DNA of 64,000 nt from assembly GCF_965283645.1 (NCBI RefSeq), contig NZ_CBDIPG010000001.1:4216001-4280000 (forward strand). The letters are read 5' to 3'. Position 1 is the first letter of the stretch, and each line of letters begins with the position of its first letter. Below, in pieces: positions 27,101-34,671 of this stretch. A program made the translations under genes and the position numbers. This DNA comes from Kordia sp965283645. Its GTDB lineage: Bacteria > Bacteroidota > Bacteroidia > Flavobacteriales > Flavobacteriaceae. The notes under the pieces are model-generated. The model saw only the letters and a program-made list of their open reading frames with translations. It ran no database searches and was not told where the DNA came from.

Positions 27101-27547
27101 GTTAAATATTCCGCCACCTGAACCAGGACTTCCATTTGCAGTATTGTTTGTAATTACAGCGTTGTTAATAGTAATTACTGCATTAGTTGAATAAATAGCA
27201 CCACCATTGTCGGCTAATCCGTTGGTGAGAGTTAAATCATTAAGGTTAAATGGACCACTTGTTACGTTAAAGATTCTTCCGTTATTTCCTGCATCAATAG
27301 TAACCGTAGTTGCCATGGTTCCTGAGATTGTCAATTCTTTATTGATGGATAGTTCAGAGTTTAGGTTTACTGTAAGTACCGAAGGCGCAAAAGTAATTAT
27401 TCCACCAGCAGGTGTATCTGCAATTTCTTGCCGAAGAGTTCCGTCTGATCCATCGTCTAGTCCACTTGTTACAAGTTGACCATACGAAAGTGACGTTGTA
27501 AGTATTGCACCTATGAGTACAAATAACTGCGTAGTTTTGTTTTTCAT
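24173..27547 (-). CDS. giant right-handed beta-helix surface protein with T9SS sorting domain
   Basis: 1124 residues from the ATG at 27547 (MKNKTTQLFVLIGAILTTSL, a signal peptide); an upstream start at 27640 would add 31 unlikely residues. The body (about 60-990) is built of short GGGI/GGGL-containing turns typical of parallel beta-helix (pectate-lyase-like or polymorphic outer membrane) proteins. It includes four 151-residue blocks, three of them almost identical. A choice-of-anchor-Q-like segment follows (NGGTTLTHALMNPSPAVNTG and DIGAFEG). The C-terminal 75 residues are a T9SS type A sorting domain (MYPNPSVDGTF, ISSGMYIV, SKKLMIK). It is probably an adhesin or surface-layer protein; no catalytic residues are evident. 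Confidence 0.92.
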   Translation of the reverse strand: MKNKTTQLFVLIGAILTTSLSYGQLVTSGLDDGSDGTLRQEIADTPAGGIITFAPSVLTVNLNSELSINKELTISGTMATTVTIDAGNNGRIFNVTSGPFNLNDLTLTNGLADNGGAIYSTNAVITINNAVITNNTANGSPGSGGGIFNDTGSVLVVNNSEISSNTANRAGGGIEDNSGAGLGITLNNVTLNNNNAGIAPATAAPGNGGGLHITGAGDVTIIGGTANGNVAASEGGGLWNGTGTMTINGTTIDGNTASGVTATEGGGGVFALTGGTVNITNGATISNNIADGTAGSGGGIMVDAASLNVTDAIITGNRANRAGGGIEVNAGAGTISLTNTTLNTNNAGVAPAVAAPGNGGGLHITGMQNITITGGTVNTNTAASEGGGLWNGTGTMTIDGTTIDGNTASGATATEGGGGVFALTGGTVNITNGTTISNNIADGTAGSGGGIMVDAASLSVTDATITGNRANRAGGGIEVNAGAGTISLTNTTLNTNNAGVAPAVAAPGNGGGLHITGMQNITITGGTVNTNTAASEGGGLWNGTGTMTIDGTTIDGNTASGATATEGGGGVFALTGGTVNITNGATISNNIADGTAGSGGGIMVDAASLSVTDAIITGNRANRAGGGIEVNAGAGTISLTNTTLNTNNAGVAPAVAAPGNGGGLHITGMQNITITGGTSNGNVAANEGGGLWNGSGIMTVSNHTVDGNTASGNDMTTPGAAGGGGIFNEGGTLTISGTTSIINNVADGAQSTGGGILNAAGTLTADGTTIMDNTSNRAGGGIESNGGGTVTLTDVDLNSNDTGVVTGAGAPGNGGGMHISGTSGTVNITQSTVSANTAANEGGGLWNQNGVTMTVTTSTVDSNTAAEGAGIYNNTGSITVVTRSTISSNAASVSGGGMTNNGASLDLNAVTVAMNSTAGNGGGINAVNNVSLKNTIVANNTAATGADVSGTITSNDYNLIASDDLNVFTPQTNDIEGVDPALGPLQDNGGTTLTHALMNPSPAVNTGDPTDMFADQIGQAIFGTTRDIGAFEGQFVLSVDDVFTANSFTMYPNPSVDGTFTIMLDNSVANEAEVQIVAITGQMVKRQTVFAGSTKIEFNNISSGMYIVNITTDKSSASKKLMIK
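25521..27332 (-). repeat. 453-bp near-identical coding repeats (four units)
   Basis: The sequence CCTGTTATTGTAATGTTTTG starts at 25521, 25974 and 26427, and the matching but diverged position of a fourth unit is 26880, giving an exact period of 453 bp (151 codons). The units at 25974 and 26427 are nearly identical, which points to recent duplication or gene conversion. Right-hand boundary approximate. Confidence 0.9.
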
Positions 27548-27845
27548 TGTATTAGTATTAGTTAGTATTAATTTTGTGTATTCAACTATTTCTAAAGACT
27601 GATAAGCATTGTCTGGTTTACTGAAGCTTACAATGTTCAATACATTCCATTTACGTAGTTTTCACAGGATTGGTTTTGCTGTATAAAATATTTAACATTA
27701 TTTTAACATTTATCTTACTTCATTTTTTTGTTGTAAGATGTGTACATTGGGAAGTGTAATTTTTTGTATAAAGGAGTCAGTTATTTCATCCTCAATACTA
27801 ATGATCAAAAAATACGTATAATTAAGTATTGTTCTGAGTGTTTTA
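27548..27845. other. intergenic region with a short hairpin
   Basis: About 300 AT-rich bases between the divergent beta-helix gene and the small plus-strand gene at 27882. ATCTTAC (27712-27718) pairs with GTAAGAT (27733-27739). No convincing promoter consensus or gene was seen. Confidence 0.4.
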
Positions 27846-27881
27846 ATGATGGATATTTATCATAACCTAAAACACGACTCA

Positions 27882-28013
27882 ATGAAATCATCAAAAACAA
27901 CTATCGAAATCGGAAATGAATTTAAAGAAGTAGAAATTTATTATGATAAAGTAACAGAATCACAATTAACAATTGCTATTAATAAAAATCAGGTTACTGT
28001 TTCGCAGGAATAA
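27882..28013 (+). CDS. very small protein, paralogue of the next gene's N-terminus
   Basis: A 43-residue frame beginning MKSSKTTIEIGNEFKEVEIY; in-frame ATGs at 27846 and 27849 would add up to 12 residues. The start is chosen because the segment TTIEIGNEFKE then lines up with TKVEIANEFEE of the protein encoded at 28121 at the same distance from the N-terminus. That shared N-terminus supports both as real genes. Function unknown; a leader-like role for the common segment is possible. Confidence 0.5.
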   Translation: MKSSKTTIEIGNEFKEVEIYYDKVTESQLTIAINKNQVTVSQE

Positions 28014-28120
28014 GCATTTGAGTTCATCAATATTAAGGAAGTAAAAACAATCAATATTGACTATTGCTTCCATGAATAGTTTAGTTGAAATTTGTTGTAA
28101 ACTATTAAAAATTAAAATTT

Positions 28121-28306
28121 ATGGAAACACTAACTACCAAAGTTGAAATTGCAAATGAGTTTGAAGAAACAGGAATGTTTTGCGGACCTGATGAATCTAC
28201 TGATACGCCACGACCAGACGGAAACGATGATACGACAGGTTCTAAAAAAGATGAAGATGATAAAACTGACCAAGACGGTGAAGTTATCAAACCAGGCGGT
28301 TTTTAG
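28121..28306 (+). CDS. small acidic protein of unknown function
   Basis: 61 residues: METLTTKVEIANEFEETGMF, then a single Cys and a very acidic, Pro/Gly-containing tail (DGNDDTTGSKKDEDDKTDQD), with GGF at the end. The N-terminus resembles that of the 43-residue protein at 27882. A terminator follows, so the pair forms a small transcription unit ahead of the TPR kinase gene. Not recognised; peptide precursor or small secreted protein are guesses. Confidence 0.55.
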   Translation: METLTTKVEIANEFEETGMFCGPDESTDTPRPDGNDDTTGSKKDEDDKTDQDGEVIKPGGF

Positions 28307-28334
28307 ATTTTTACACTAAAAACTTTACAATTTT

Positions 28335-28378
28335 AAAAGGCTTTACTTATCTTTAAAAGGAAAGTTGAGCCTTTTTTT
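28335..28378 (+). terminator. terminator after the small acidic protein gene
   Basis: AAAAGGCTTTACTT and AAGTTGAGCCTTTT form an imperfect stem with a long loop, followed by TTT. Confidence 0.7.
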
Positions 28379-28394
28379 AGCATAAATATTTACA

Positions 28395-30539
28395 ATGACA
28401 TACACAAAATTTATACGTTACTTTTTTTGCTTTTATATAAGTATCTACGCGCAGTGCCTAAAAGGTCAAAGCACAAAGAAAATTGATAGTATGAAGACTG
28501 CTTTAAAAACCCAAGAAGGAGTTGTGAAACTAGGAACATTAAACGAATTAGCTTGGGTTTTACAGAAAAAGAAAGATTCTTCAGGAATTGCGTTTGGATT
28601 GCAACAATTACAATTGAGTAAAAAACTCAAAAATTATCCTTATCAGGTTGATGCATTAAATATTTTAGGAAGAATAGCCAAACATCAGCAAAAATATAAA
28701 GATGCTGAAAAGTATTTAGTAGAAGCTACAGAGTTGGCAAAAAATCATTCGTATGACCACGGAATTGGGAGAGGATTCAATGAACTTGGTTTGTTTTACA
28801 AAAGGCAAGGAAAAACAATGATTGCGATTGAATCTTTTTTAAAAAGCTATGAATCATTTAAACAACAAGGAAAAAATAAACCATTAGCAAAAGTAACTGC
28901 AAATCTTGGAAATTTATTTAAAGAAGTGGAAGCGTACCCCGAGTCATTGACATATTTTTTGGAAAGTTTAGAGTTGAGAACAATGCTTCATGATACGTTA
29001 GGTTTAGCAAAAGTTCATAAATATTTAGGTGAATTGAGTAAAGATCGTAAAAATTATGAAGAAATGTTGCATCATAATTTAACTTCCAAAAAGTTATATG
29101 AAGAATTGAAAAAATATAAAAGTGTCTTTGAAATGAATGTACAAGTGGCGGCATCTTATGATTATTTAAATCAAGATGGAAAATCAAAAACAACCTACTT
29201 GGAAACCAAGCAAATGATTCCTGAGTATGATATAAAAGATGCATCAAACTTATATCATAATTTTGCCACACTGTATAAAAAAATGGGTGTGTTGGATTCT
29301 GCATTATTTTACTATCAAAAGGCGCAAAAAATATTCAAATCAGACAATGATTTAAAACGATTAGCTGTCAATTATAATAACTTAGGGAATTTACACAATG
29401 CGTTAAACAACAATGGACAAGCCTTGTCAAATTTTAATCAAAGTTTATTACTACAAAAACAAGTTCGTGATTCCTCTTTATTGGCTAAAACGTATAATGC
29501 TTTGTCGGGTTTTTACGAAAAAAATAAAGATTTCCAAAAGGCACTTGTATACAAGGATTCTTGTGAGCAAATCAGAGAACAATTAAATAAAAACATAAAA
29601 AATGCAGATCGTTTAGAAGCGAATTACATGCGTGATAAACAACAGCTCGAAAAACTGAAAAATGAAGCGGAAATAGCAACTGTTAACGCAAAATTTACAG
29701 CGAGTAATGAGAGAAGAAATACGATAATTATTTCTATAGTATTAGTTTCGATTGTGTTATTATTTTTTGTCTTATTGAGAGTGAAAAAATTAAACCAAGA
29801 AAAAAAGCTAGCCGAATTAGCATATGAACAGCAAAAAATTGAAGCACAATTAGCAAAAGAACAGCAAGAAAAAAAGCTTGAAGAAATGCTGAAAGAGCAA
29901 GAGCGAAAAGCCATTACATCAATGATTAGTGGACAAGAAGAAGAGCGCGAACGCATTGCTAAAGACCTTCATGATCGTTTGGGAAGTATGTTGTCTGTGG
30001 TGAAAATTCATTACAAATCTGTTGAAGAAGATTTAGAAAAAATAAAAAACGAAACAAAATCACAATACGAAAAAGCAAATCAATTGTTGGACGAAGCCTG
30101 CGAAACAGTACGCAAAATTGCACATAATATGGTTTCAGGTACATTGACAAAATTTGGATTGGTGCCTGCATTAAAAGAACTCAAACAAAAAATTGAGGAA
30201 ACCAAAATGCTTCAAATAGAGTTGTTAGCACATGGCTTGGACAATCGGTTAGATAATACTACAGAAATTCAATTGTATCGCATCATTCAAGAATTATTAA
30301 ATAACATATTAAAGCATGCAAACGCTACAGAAGTGACCATTCAATTACTAAAAAGAGAAGTAGATTTAAATATTATGGTTTCGGATAATGGAAACGGTTT
30401 TGATAATAATAATGAATATGAAGGAATGGGCTTAAAAAGCATCAAAGCACGTGTTGCAGAAATGAGCGGAAATGTGCTGATCGATTCAAGTAAAGGGAAC
30501 GGAACTACAGTTACTATAGAAATACCTACCATGAAATAA
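28395..30539 (+). CDS. TPR-containing NarX/DesK-type sensor histidine kinase
   Basis: 714 residues: a signal-like N-terminus (to about CLKGQS), TPR repeats (about 60-410) and a membrane helix (TIIISIVLVSIVLLFFVLL, about 437-455). A coiled coil rich in Lys/Glu/Gln follows. The HisKA_3 dimerisation domain has the phosphoacceptor His in RIAKDLHDRLGSMLSVVKIH, and the HATPase domain has NILKHANATEV and VSDNGNGFDN. It is followed eight bases later by a LuxR-type response regulator, its probable partner. The stimulus sensed by the TPRs is unknown. Confidence 0.94.
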   Translation: MTYTKFIRYFFCFYISIYAQCLKGQSTKKIDSMKTALKTQEGVVKLGTLNELAWVLQKKKDSSGIAFGLQQLQLSKKLKNYPYQVDALNILGRIAKHQQKYKDAEKYLVEATELAKNHSYDHGIGRGFNELGLFYKRQGKTMIAIESFLKSYESFKQQGKNKPLAKVTANLGNLFKEVEAYPESLTYFLESLELRTMLHDTLGLAKVHKYLGELSKDRKNYEEMLHHNLTSKKLYEELKKYKSVFEMNVQVAASYDYLNQDGKSKTTYLETKQMIPEYDIKDASNLYHNFATLYKKMGVLDSALFYYQKAQKIFKSDNDLKRLAVNYNNLGNLHNALNNNGQALSNFNQSLLLQKQVRDSSLLAKTYNALSGFYEKNKDFQKALVYKDSCEQIREQLNKNIKNADRLEANYMRDKQQLEKLKNEAEIATVNAKFTASNERRNTIIISIVLVSIVLLFFVLLRVKKLNQEKKLAELAYEQQKIEAQLAKEQQEKKLEEMLKEQERKAITSMISGQEEERERIAKDLHDRLGSMLSVVKIHYKSVEEDLEKIKNETKSQYEKANQLLDEACETVRKIAHNMVSGTLTKFGLVPALKELKQKIEETKMLQIELLAHGLDNRLDNTTEIQLYRIIQELLNNILKHANATEVTIQLLKREVDLNIMVSDNGNGFDNNNEYEGMGLKSIKARVAEMSGNVLIDSSKGNGTTVTIEIPTMK

Positions 30540-30547
30540 AAAGTACT

Positions 30548-31186
30548 ATGATACAAAAAAAAGAACTCAATATTATTATTGCAGATGATCATCAAATTGT
30601 CATTGATGGATTAAAATCACTATTAATTCAACAATCACACATTAAAGTTGTTGGCGAAGCCGCTAATGGAAAAGAAGCGTTAGATTTAATTGAAAATAAC
30701 AATATAGACATTGCAGTGTTAGATATTAGCATGCCTGAAATGAATGGTGTGGAAGCAACAAAAATCATTAAAAAACAATATCCTGACGTAAAAATTTTAA
30801 TCTTGACTATGCACGATGGAAGCGAATTTGTCCATGAACTCGTTGAGATTGGCGCAAACGGCTATATCTTAAAAAATAGAGGGAAAGAAGAATTTGTGGA
30901 AGCGTTGGAAACCATTTCTAATGGGGAAGAATATATAAAGGGACAAGTATTAAATACCTTATTAAAAGCTGTTCGAAAACCTAAACCAAAAGCTGTACAA
31001 TTTACTAAAAGAGAAAAAGATGTATTGCGATTAATTGTTGATGAGCACACAACCTCTGAAATATCTGCAAAGCTCAATATAGCTAACAGTACGGTAGAAA
31101 CACACCGTAGAAACTTAATTGAAAAAACGGGTGTAAAAAGTTCATTAGGGTTGGTTCGATATGCTATTGAAAATGGATATGTGTAA
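30548..31186 (+). CDS. NarL/FixJ-family response regulator
   Basis: 212 residues. The receiver domain (about 6-125) has IADDHQ, the phosphoacceptor Asp59 in AVLDISMPEMNG, and the conserved Lys in YILKNR. The C-terminal LuxR-type helix-turn-helix (about 145-212) has FTKREKDVLRLIVDEHTTSE and STVETHRRNLIEKTG. Paired with the TPR kinase immediately upstream and followed by a perfect hairpin terminator, so transcription of the pair should end before the caspase gene. Confidence 0.96.
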   Translation: MIQKKELNIIIADDHQIVIDGLKSLLIQQSHIKVVGEAANGKEALDLIENNNIDIAVLDISMPEMNGVEATKIIKKQYPDVKILILTMHDGSEFVHELVEIGANGYILKNRGKEEFVEALETISNGEEYIKGQVLNTLLKAVRKPKPKAVQFTKREKDVLRLIVDEHTTSEISAKLNIANSTVETHRRNLIEKTGVKSSLGLVRYAIENGYV

Positions 31187-31215
31187 TCAGAAGCTATTCT
31201 CTAAAAGATAATTTT

Positions 31216-31243
31216 AAAAGCTCCTCAAATTTGAGGAGCTTTT
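31216..31243 (+). terminator. perfect hairpin terminator
   Basis: AAAAGCTCCTCAAA and TTTGAGGAGCTTTT form a 28-base perfect palindrome followed by T. It separates the two-component genes from the caspase-TIR operon. Confidence 0.9.
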
Positions 31244-31324
31244 TTGTTCCTTAATATTGATGTTTTCCTGTGTAGCGGAATCCTTGATCTTTGTAAGTGT
31301 ATGAATATCAAAAACCACCAATAT

Positions 31325-32275
31325 ATGAGAAGAGCTTTACTTGTAGGAATTAATCATTACAAAAAAAATCCACTTAAAGGTTGCATACCTGATGCAAAAC
31401 GAATGCAAGAAGTGATTGCCAAACATGAAAATGGCGATCCAAACTTTGACTGTAAACTCATCACTTCTAACCCTGACAAATACAACATTACCGTTGCAAG
31501 TTTAAAAAGTAAAATTCATGACTTATTTAATCATGAAGCTGAGGTTGCTTTGTTCTATTTTTCCGGACATGGTGCCGCTACAGACTTAGGAAGCTATTTG
31601 GTGACTCAAGATGCGGAAAAATTTGATGAAGGCGTCAGTTTGAGTGAAGTCATTACAATGGCAAATAATTCTAATGTTAGTGAAGTTATCATCATTCTCG
31701 ATTGTTGTCACAGTGGCGACATTGGAAACTTTGTGGCACTTGGAGAACGAAAAGCGTTACTACGTGAAGGTGTTTCTTTACTAACAGCTAGTAGAGATAC
31801 ACAATACGCTATGGAACGAGGCGGATTTGGTGTGTTTACAACCATTATTTATGAAGCCTTAAAAGGTGGCGCGGCAGATATTTTGGGAAAAGTTAATGTA
31901 GCCAGAATGTATAACTACATAGATATTATGTTAGATTCTTGGCGACAACGCCCCATTTTTAAGTCACATGTATCCAAAATGATTCCACTTCGTAATTGTG
32001 AACCTAAAATTCCGTTGCCGATACTAAGAAAACTGAAAGATTACTTCAATGATGACAAAGCAGGGTTTCAATTATCAAAAGAATATATAGCAAGTGCTGA
32101 CAGTAAAAATGGATTGATAGAAGTCATGTCCGATTTACGAAAATATCACGCCAACGGATTACTAATTCCGTTAGAAACATCTTCTTTGGATGAAGCGGCA
32201 GAAAAAGGGAAAGCTTGCATCTTAACACCTTTAGGAGTTTACTACAAAGACTTAGTTCAAAAAAATAGAATATAA
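31325..32275 (+). CDS. caspase-like (peptidase C14) protein
   Basis: 316 residues from MRRALLVGINHYKKNPLKGC; an ATG at 31301 would add eight residues, and extension to 31244 overlaps the terminator. The caspase-like domain (about 1-215) has the catalytic His82 in FYFSGHGA and Cys128 in IIILDCCHSGD, the dyad of metacaspase/caspase folds. A C-terminal domain (about 230-316) ends in ILTPLGVYYKDLVQKNRI and looks like a small winged-helix or effector-associated domain. No signal peptide. Its stop overlaps the next start by one base. With a TIR protein in the same operon it fits TIR-activated caspase immunity; the ligand and cleavage targets are unknown. Confidence 0.9.
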   Translation: MRRALLVGINHYKKNPLKGCIPDAKRMQEVIAKHENGDPNFDCKLITSNPDKYNITVASLKSKIHDLFNHEAEVALFYFSGHGAATDLGSYLVTQDAEKFDEGVSLSEVITMANNSNVSEVIIILDCCHSGDIGNFVALGERKALLREGVSLLTASRDTQYAMERGGFGVFTTIIYEALKGGAADILGKVNVARMYNYIDIMLDSWRQRPIFKSHVSKMIPLRNCEPKIPLPILRKLKDYFNDDKAGFQLSKEYIASADSKNGLIEVMSDLRKYHANGLLIPLETSSLDEAAEKGKACILTPLGVYYKDLVQKNRI

Positions 32276-32637
32276 TGATTAAGGTAGATGTCATCGTCAA
32301 TTATATTGCGGCGTTAGCTATTCCAAAAATTGTTTTTATCATTATAAAAATGATAAGTGGATATGGTGGCGCGTCAGCTATTACTTCTAGTTTAAAAGAT
32401 ATGTCATTTCGTTATGGAATGGAAGAAGGAATTGGTGTGTTGATTTTTTTAGGAATTCTTCTGTATAACCTATCAAATCGATTGGTTCACAACTATTATG
32501 CTGATAAAATAAAAAAAGAACGCAAAGAAAATAAACTATTGACCAAAGAGATTTTAAAAGAAATTAATATGTATCCAATATCTAAACCGCTAAAGCAAAA
32601 ATTGATCTCAGCATACATTTTACAAACCTATTATTAA
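32275..32637 (+). CDS. small membrane protein within the caspase-TIR operon
   Basis: 120 residues, not recognised. Two hydrophobic segments (about 6-27, containing YIAALAIPKIVFIIIKMI, and 54-68, GIGVLIFLGILLYNL) are followed by a Lys/Glu-rich helix and a tail (KENKLLTKEILKEINMYPIS) that should lie in the cytoplasm. The start codon overlaps the caspase stop (TAATG) and the TIR gene begins ten bases later, so it is translationally tied to both. Its size and topology suit a membrane-acting effector, inhibitor or anchor. Confidence 0.75.
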   Translation: MIKVDVIVNYIAALAIPKIVFIIIKMISGYGGASAITSSLKDMSFRYGMEEGIGVLIFLGILLYNLSNRLVHNYYADKIKKERKENKLLTKEILKEINMYPISKPLKQKLISAYILQTYY

Positions 32638-32647
32638 AAATAAATAC

Positions 32648-33409
32648 ATGAATCCAGTAACACAACATCGATTAATTCAAGACATTTTCTTTTCACTACA
32701 AACGAGTCACAGCATGAAAGAAATGGTCAGTATCTTAAGTGGATACGGAATTACAAACGAGTCAGTTAATGACTATACACAAACTGAAATTAAAAAATTG
32801 TTAGCAACAGCTTCCGATAAAGTATTATTACTAATTGCGGATGACTTGAAAATTGATACCTCAAATTATGTCATTCAAGAAAAGGGAAAAGGGAGAACAA
32901 CTACAAAACCCAAGGAGAAGTTCTTGAAGAAAGTATTTGTAAGTCATTCAAGCAAAGATAAAGACGTCGTGACAAGTTTTGTACAGATTTTAGAAGTCAT
33001 CGGAATTCCTCCAGAAAATATTTTTTGTACATCTTTAGAAGGCTACGGGACGGGTTTAGGAAACAACTTTATTGAAGAAATAGAAGCACGTTTGGATGAA
33101 GATGTGTTAGTGTTTTTTATGTTATCTGAAAACTTTTATCAATCGCCCATGTGTTTGATAGAAATGGGCGCTGCTTGGGCAAAAACGAAAAGTCAAATCT
33201 CTGTAGCCATCACACCTTTTCAATTAGGAAAAATAGAAGGTGTTTTCAAACATTTTCAAGGAATCCAAATTGACAATGAATTTCATTACGACATACTTAA
33301 AGAAACACTTGAAGCAAAATTTGGTTTAGAACCGAAGCGCCCACTTGTTTGGAGTCCTAAGCGTAATATATTTTTGAATATGATAAAGCAGCAGTTGAGG
33401 AGTCAGTAA
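32648..33409 (+). CDS. TIR-domain protein with helical N-terminal domain
   Basis: 253 residues. Residues 1-70 are a compact helical domain starting MNPVTQHRLIQDIFFSLQTS, possibly an effector-associated or adaptor domain. A charged linker follows. The TIR domain spans about 95-225, with KVFVSHSSKDKDVV at its start, a DVLVFFMLSENFYQSPMC strand-loop and Glu172 in LIEMGAAW at the position of the NADase catalytic glutamate. It probably cleaves NAD or makes a cyclic nucleotide signal. It lies between the two-TM gene (10 bases) and the Cap15-like gene (30 bases), downstream of the caspase. Activity is inferred from the family. Confidence 0.9.
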   Translation: MNPVTQHRLIQDIFFSLQTSHSMKEMVSILSGYGITNESVNDYTQTEIKKLLATASDKVLLLIADDLKIDTSNYVIQEKGKGRTTTKPKEKFLKKVFVSHSSKDKDVVTSFVQILEVIGIPPENIFCTSLEGYGTGLGNNFIEEIEARLDEDVLVFFMLSENFYQSPMCLIEMGAAWAKTKSQISVAITPFQLGKIEGVFKHFQGIQIDNEFHYDILKETLEAKFGLEPKRPLVWSPKRNIFLNMIKQQLRSQ

Positions 33410-33439
33410 AATAAAAATATCAAGTGAAGCTTAAAAGGT

Positions 33440-34138
33440 ATGAGTTCAAATGAAAAAACTGATGATGAATCTAAATTTCTAAATGTAATAATTGCGGTAT
33501 TTACAATGTTTTTAGTAGTACGAAAAAATTACTTTAATTACTATAACACAAAAGCTGTAATTGGACTCATTGGAGGAACTTCATTTTTTATCTTCTTTAT
33601 TGAAAACAGTGGTATTGTCTTGATCATAACAGCGCTTAGTTTAGTGAGTTTTTTGGAAATAACAGATCATCATCTATGGAAATATCCGCCTTTTTCTTGG
33701 ATGTATGTTATCAAAAACTTTTCAGGAACTTATAAAGGCAGACAAATAAACTTATACTTTTCAGAAGATAGAAAAGATATCTTTAAAGAATACAAAGAAA
33801 ATCTAGAATTAACTCTAGTAATTCATCAAACAGGAAGTAAAATAAATGTCAATTTTTTCTATTACAATACAAGTAGTAAGAAATCTTCCAAGCACAAATG
33901 TGATCAAGTTATCATATCAAAAACTGATGACGAGCAACACTATGTATTAACTTGTTATCATGGAGATATTGGCGAATTGGAAAATGGAGGTCATCACGAA
34001 ACAATAATTTTAAAATTCATAAAAAGAAATAGAAAATATCATATAGAAGGTGGCTGTTATGATAATAGAAAATTACAAGCGCGCGGAAAATTCGTGGAAT
34101 TAAAAAAAGTTAGTTCTGCTATGGATCATCCTTTTTAG
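33440..34138 (+). CDS. putative S-2TMbeta (Cap15-like) membrane effector
   Basis: 232 residues. The N-terminal part has two strong membrane helices (about 38-55, AVIGLIGGTSFFIFFI, and 58-75, GIVLIITALSLVSFLE), with a possible third, weaker one at 14-27. The rest (about 93-222) is beta-strand-rich: FSGTYKGR, LELTLVIHQTGSKINVNFFY, YVLTCYHGD, HHETIILKF, YHIEGGCYDNRKLQARGKF. Helix pair plus a barrel with G(T/S)Y.G, I.QTG..I and a closing G.Y..R...G.F pattern is the architecture of CBASS Cap15 effectors, which disrupt membranes on binding a cyclic dinucleotide. No CD-NTase is seen nearby, so the activating ligand may come from the TIR protein or elsewhere. Assignment by pattern only. Confidence 0.65.
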   Translation: MSSNEKTDDESKFLNVIIAVFTMFLVVRKNYFNYYNTKAVIGLIGGTSFFIFFIENSGIVLIITALSLVSFLEITDHHLWKYPPFSWMYVIKNFSGTYKGRQINLYFSEDRKDIFKEYKENLELTLVIHQTGSKINVNFFYYNTSSKKSSKHKCDQVIISKTDDEQHYVLTCYHGDIGELENGGHHETIILKFIKRNRKYHIEGGCYDNRKLQARGKFVELKKVSSAMDHPF

Positions 34139-34190
34139 AATTAAGTAATAAGTAGGAAACGAAATCACAATCACCCTAAAATATTTAAAT

Positions 34191-34616
34191 ATGAAACATT
34201 TTTACATATGCTTCTTAGTCCTTATTTTAAGTTGTACTACCAAAGAAGAATATTTGACAGATTATCAAAAATTTATAAATGAAATAAAGGTTAATTGGAA
34301 ATCATATTCAGATAACGATTGGGAAGCAAAAGAAAAAGAATATCATTATTATAACGTTAAACATTACGAAAAATTCAAACGTGACTTATCACCTTCTGAA
34401 AAAACTAAAATCCATTGTTTTAGCTTTGCTTTCAATTTTTACAAAGGAAATATTTCTGCTAAAAAACTTTTTGCAGGTGAATACAATAGTATCATAAAAA
34501 AAAAATTGAAAGCCATTTGGGATGAAATTTATAGAATTGGTGTAACAATATTTAATACACTAAATGATATAAGAACAGAAGGCTTTGTGAATATTGTAAA
34601 TCAATTGATTCAATAG
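34191..34616 (+). CDS. small lipoprotein of unknown function
   Basis: 141 residues with a lipoprotein signal (LVLILSC, Cys15). The mature part is Tyr/Lys/Trp-rich and probably helical (YLTDYQKFINEIKVNWKSYS). Not recognised beyond resemblance to Tyr-rich Bacteroidota lipoproteins. It starts 52 bases after the Cap15-like gene on the same strand, so it may be the tail of that operon or independent. Confidence 0.7.
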   Translation: MKHFYICFLVLILSCTTKEEYLTDYQKFINEIKVNWKSYSDNDWEAKEKEYHYYNVKHYEKFKRDLSPSEKTKIHCFSFAFNFYKGNISAKKLFAGEYNSIIKKKLKAIWDEIYRIGVTIFNTLNDIRTEGFVNIVNQLIQ

Positions 34617-34671
34617 AATAACACTCTTTGGCACTTTTCTTGATACACTTTGGCAACATTAAAACCATTTT

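Noticed and set aside
25509..27194. Long plus-strand open frame of about 560 codons, Pro-rich, opposite the beta-helix gene
   Set aside because: Antisense shadow of the repeated GGG-rich beta-helix coding sequence; no start context, no domain, and the minus-strand protein has signal peptide and sorting domain.
33440..34138. Calling the Cap15-like gene part of a standard CBASS operon
   Set aside because: No CD-NTase (SMODS), Cap2/Cap3 or other CBASS gene is visible in the window; only the effector-like architecture is supported.
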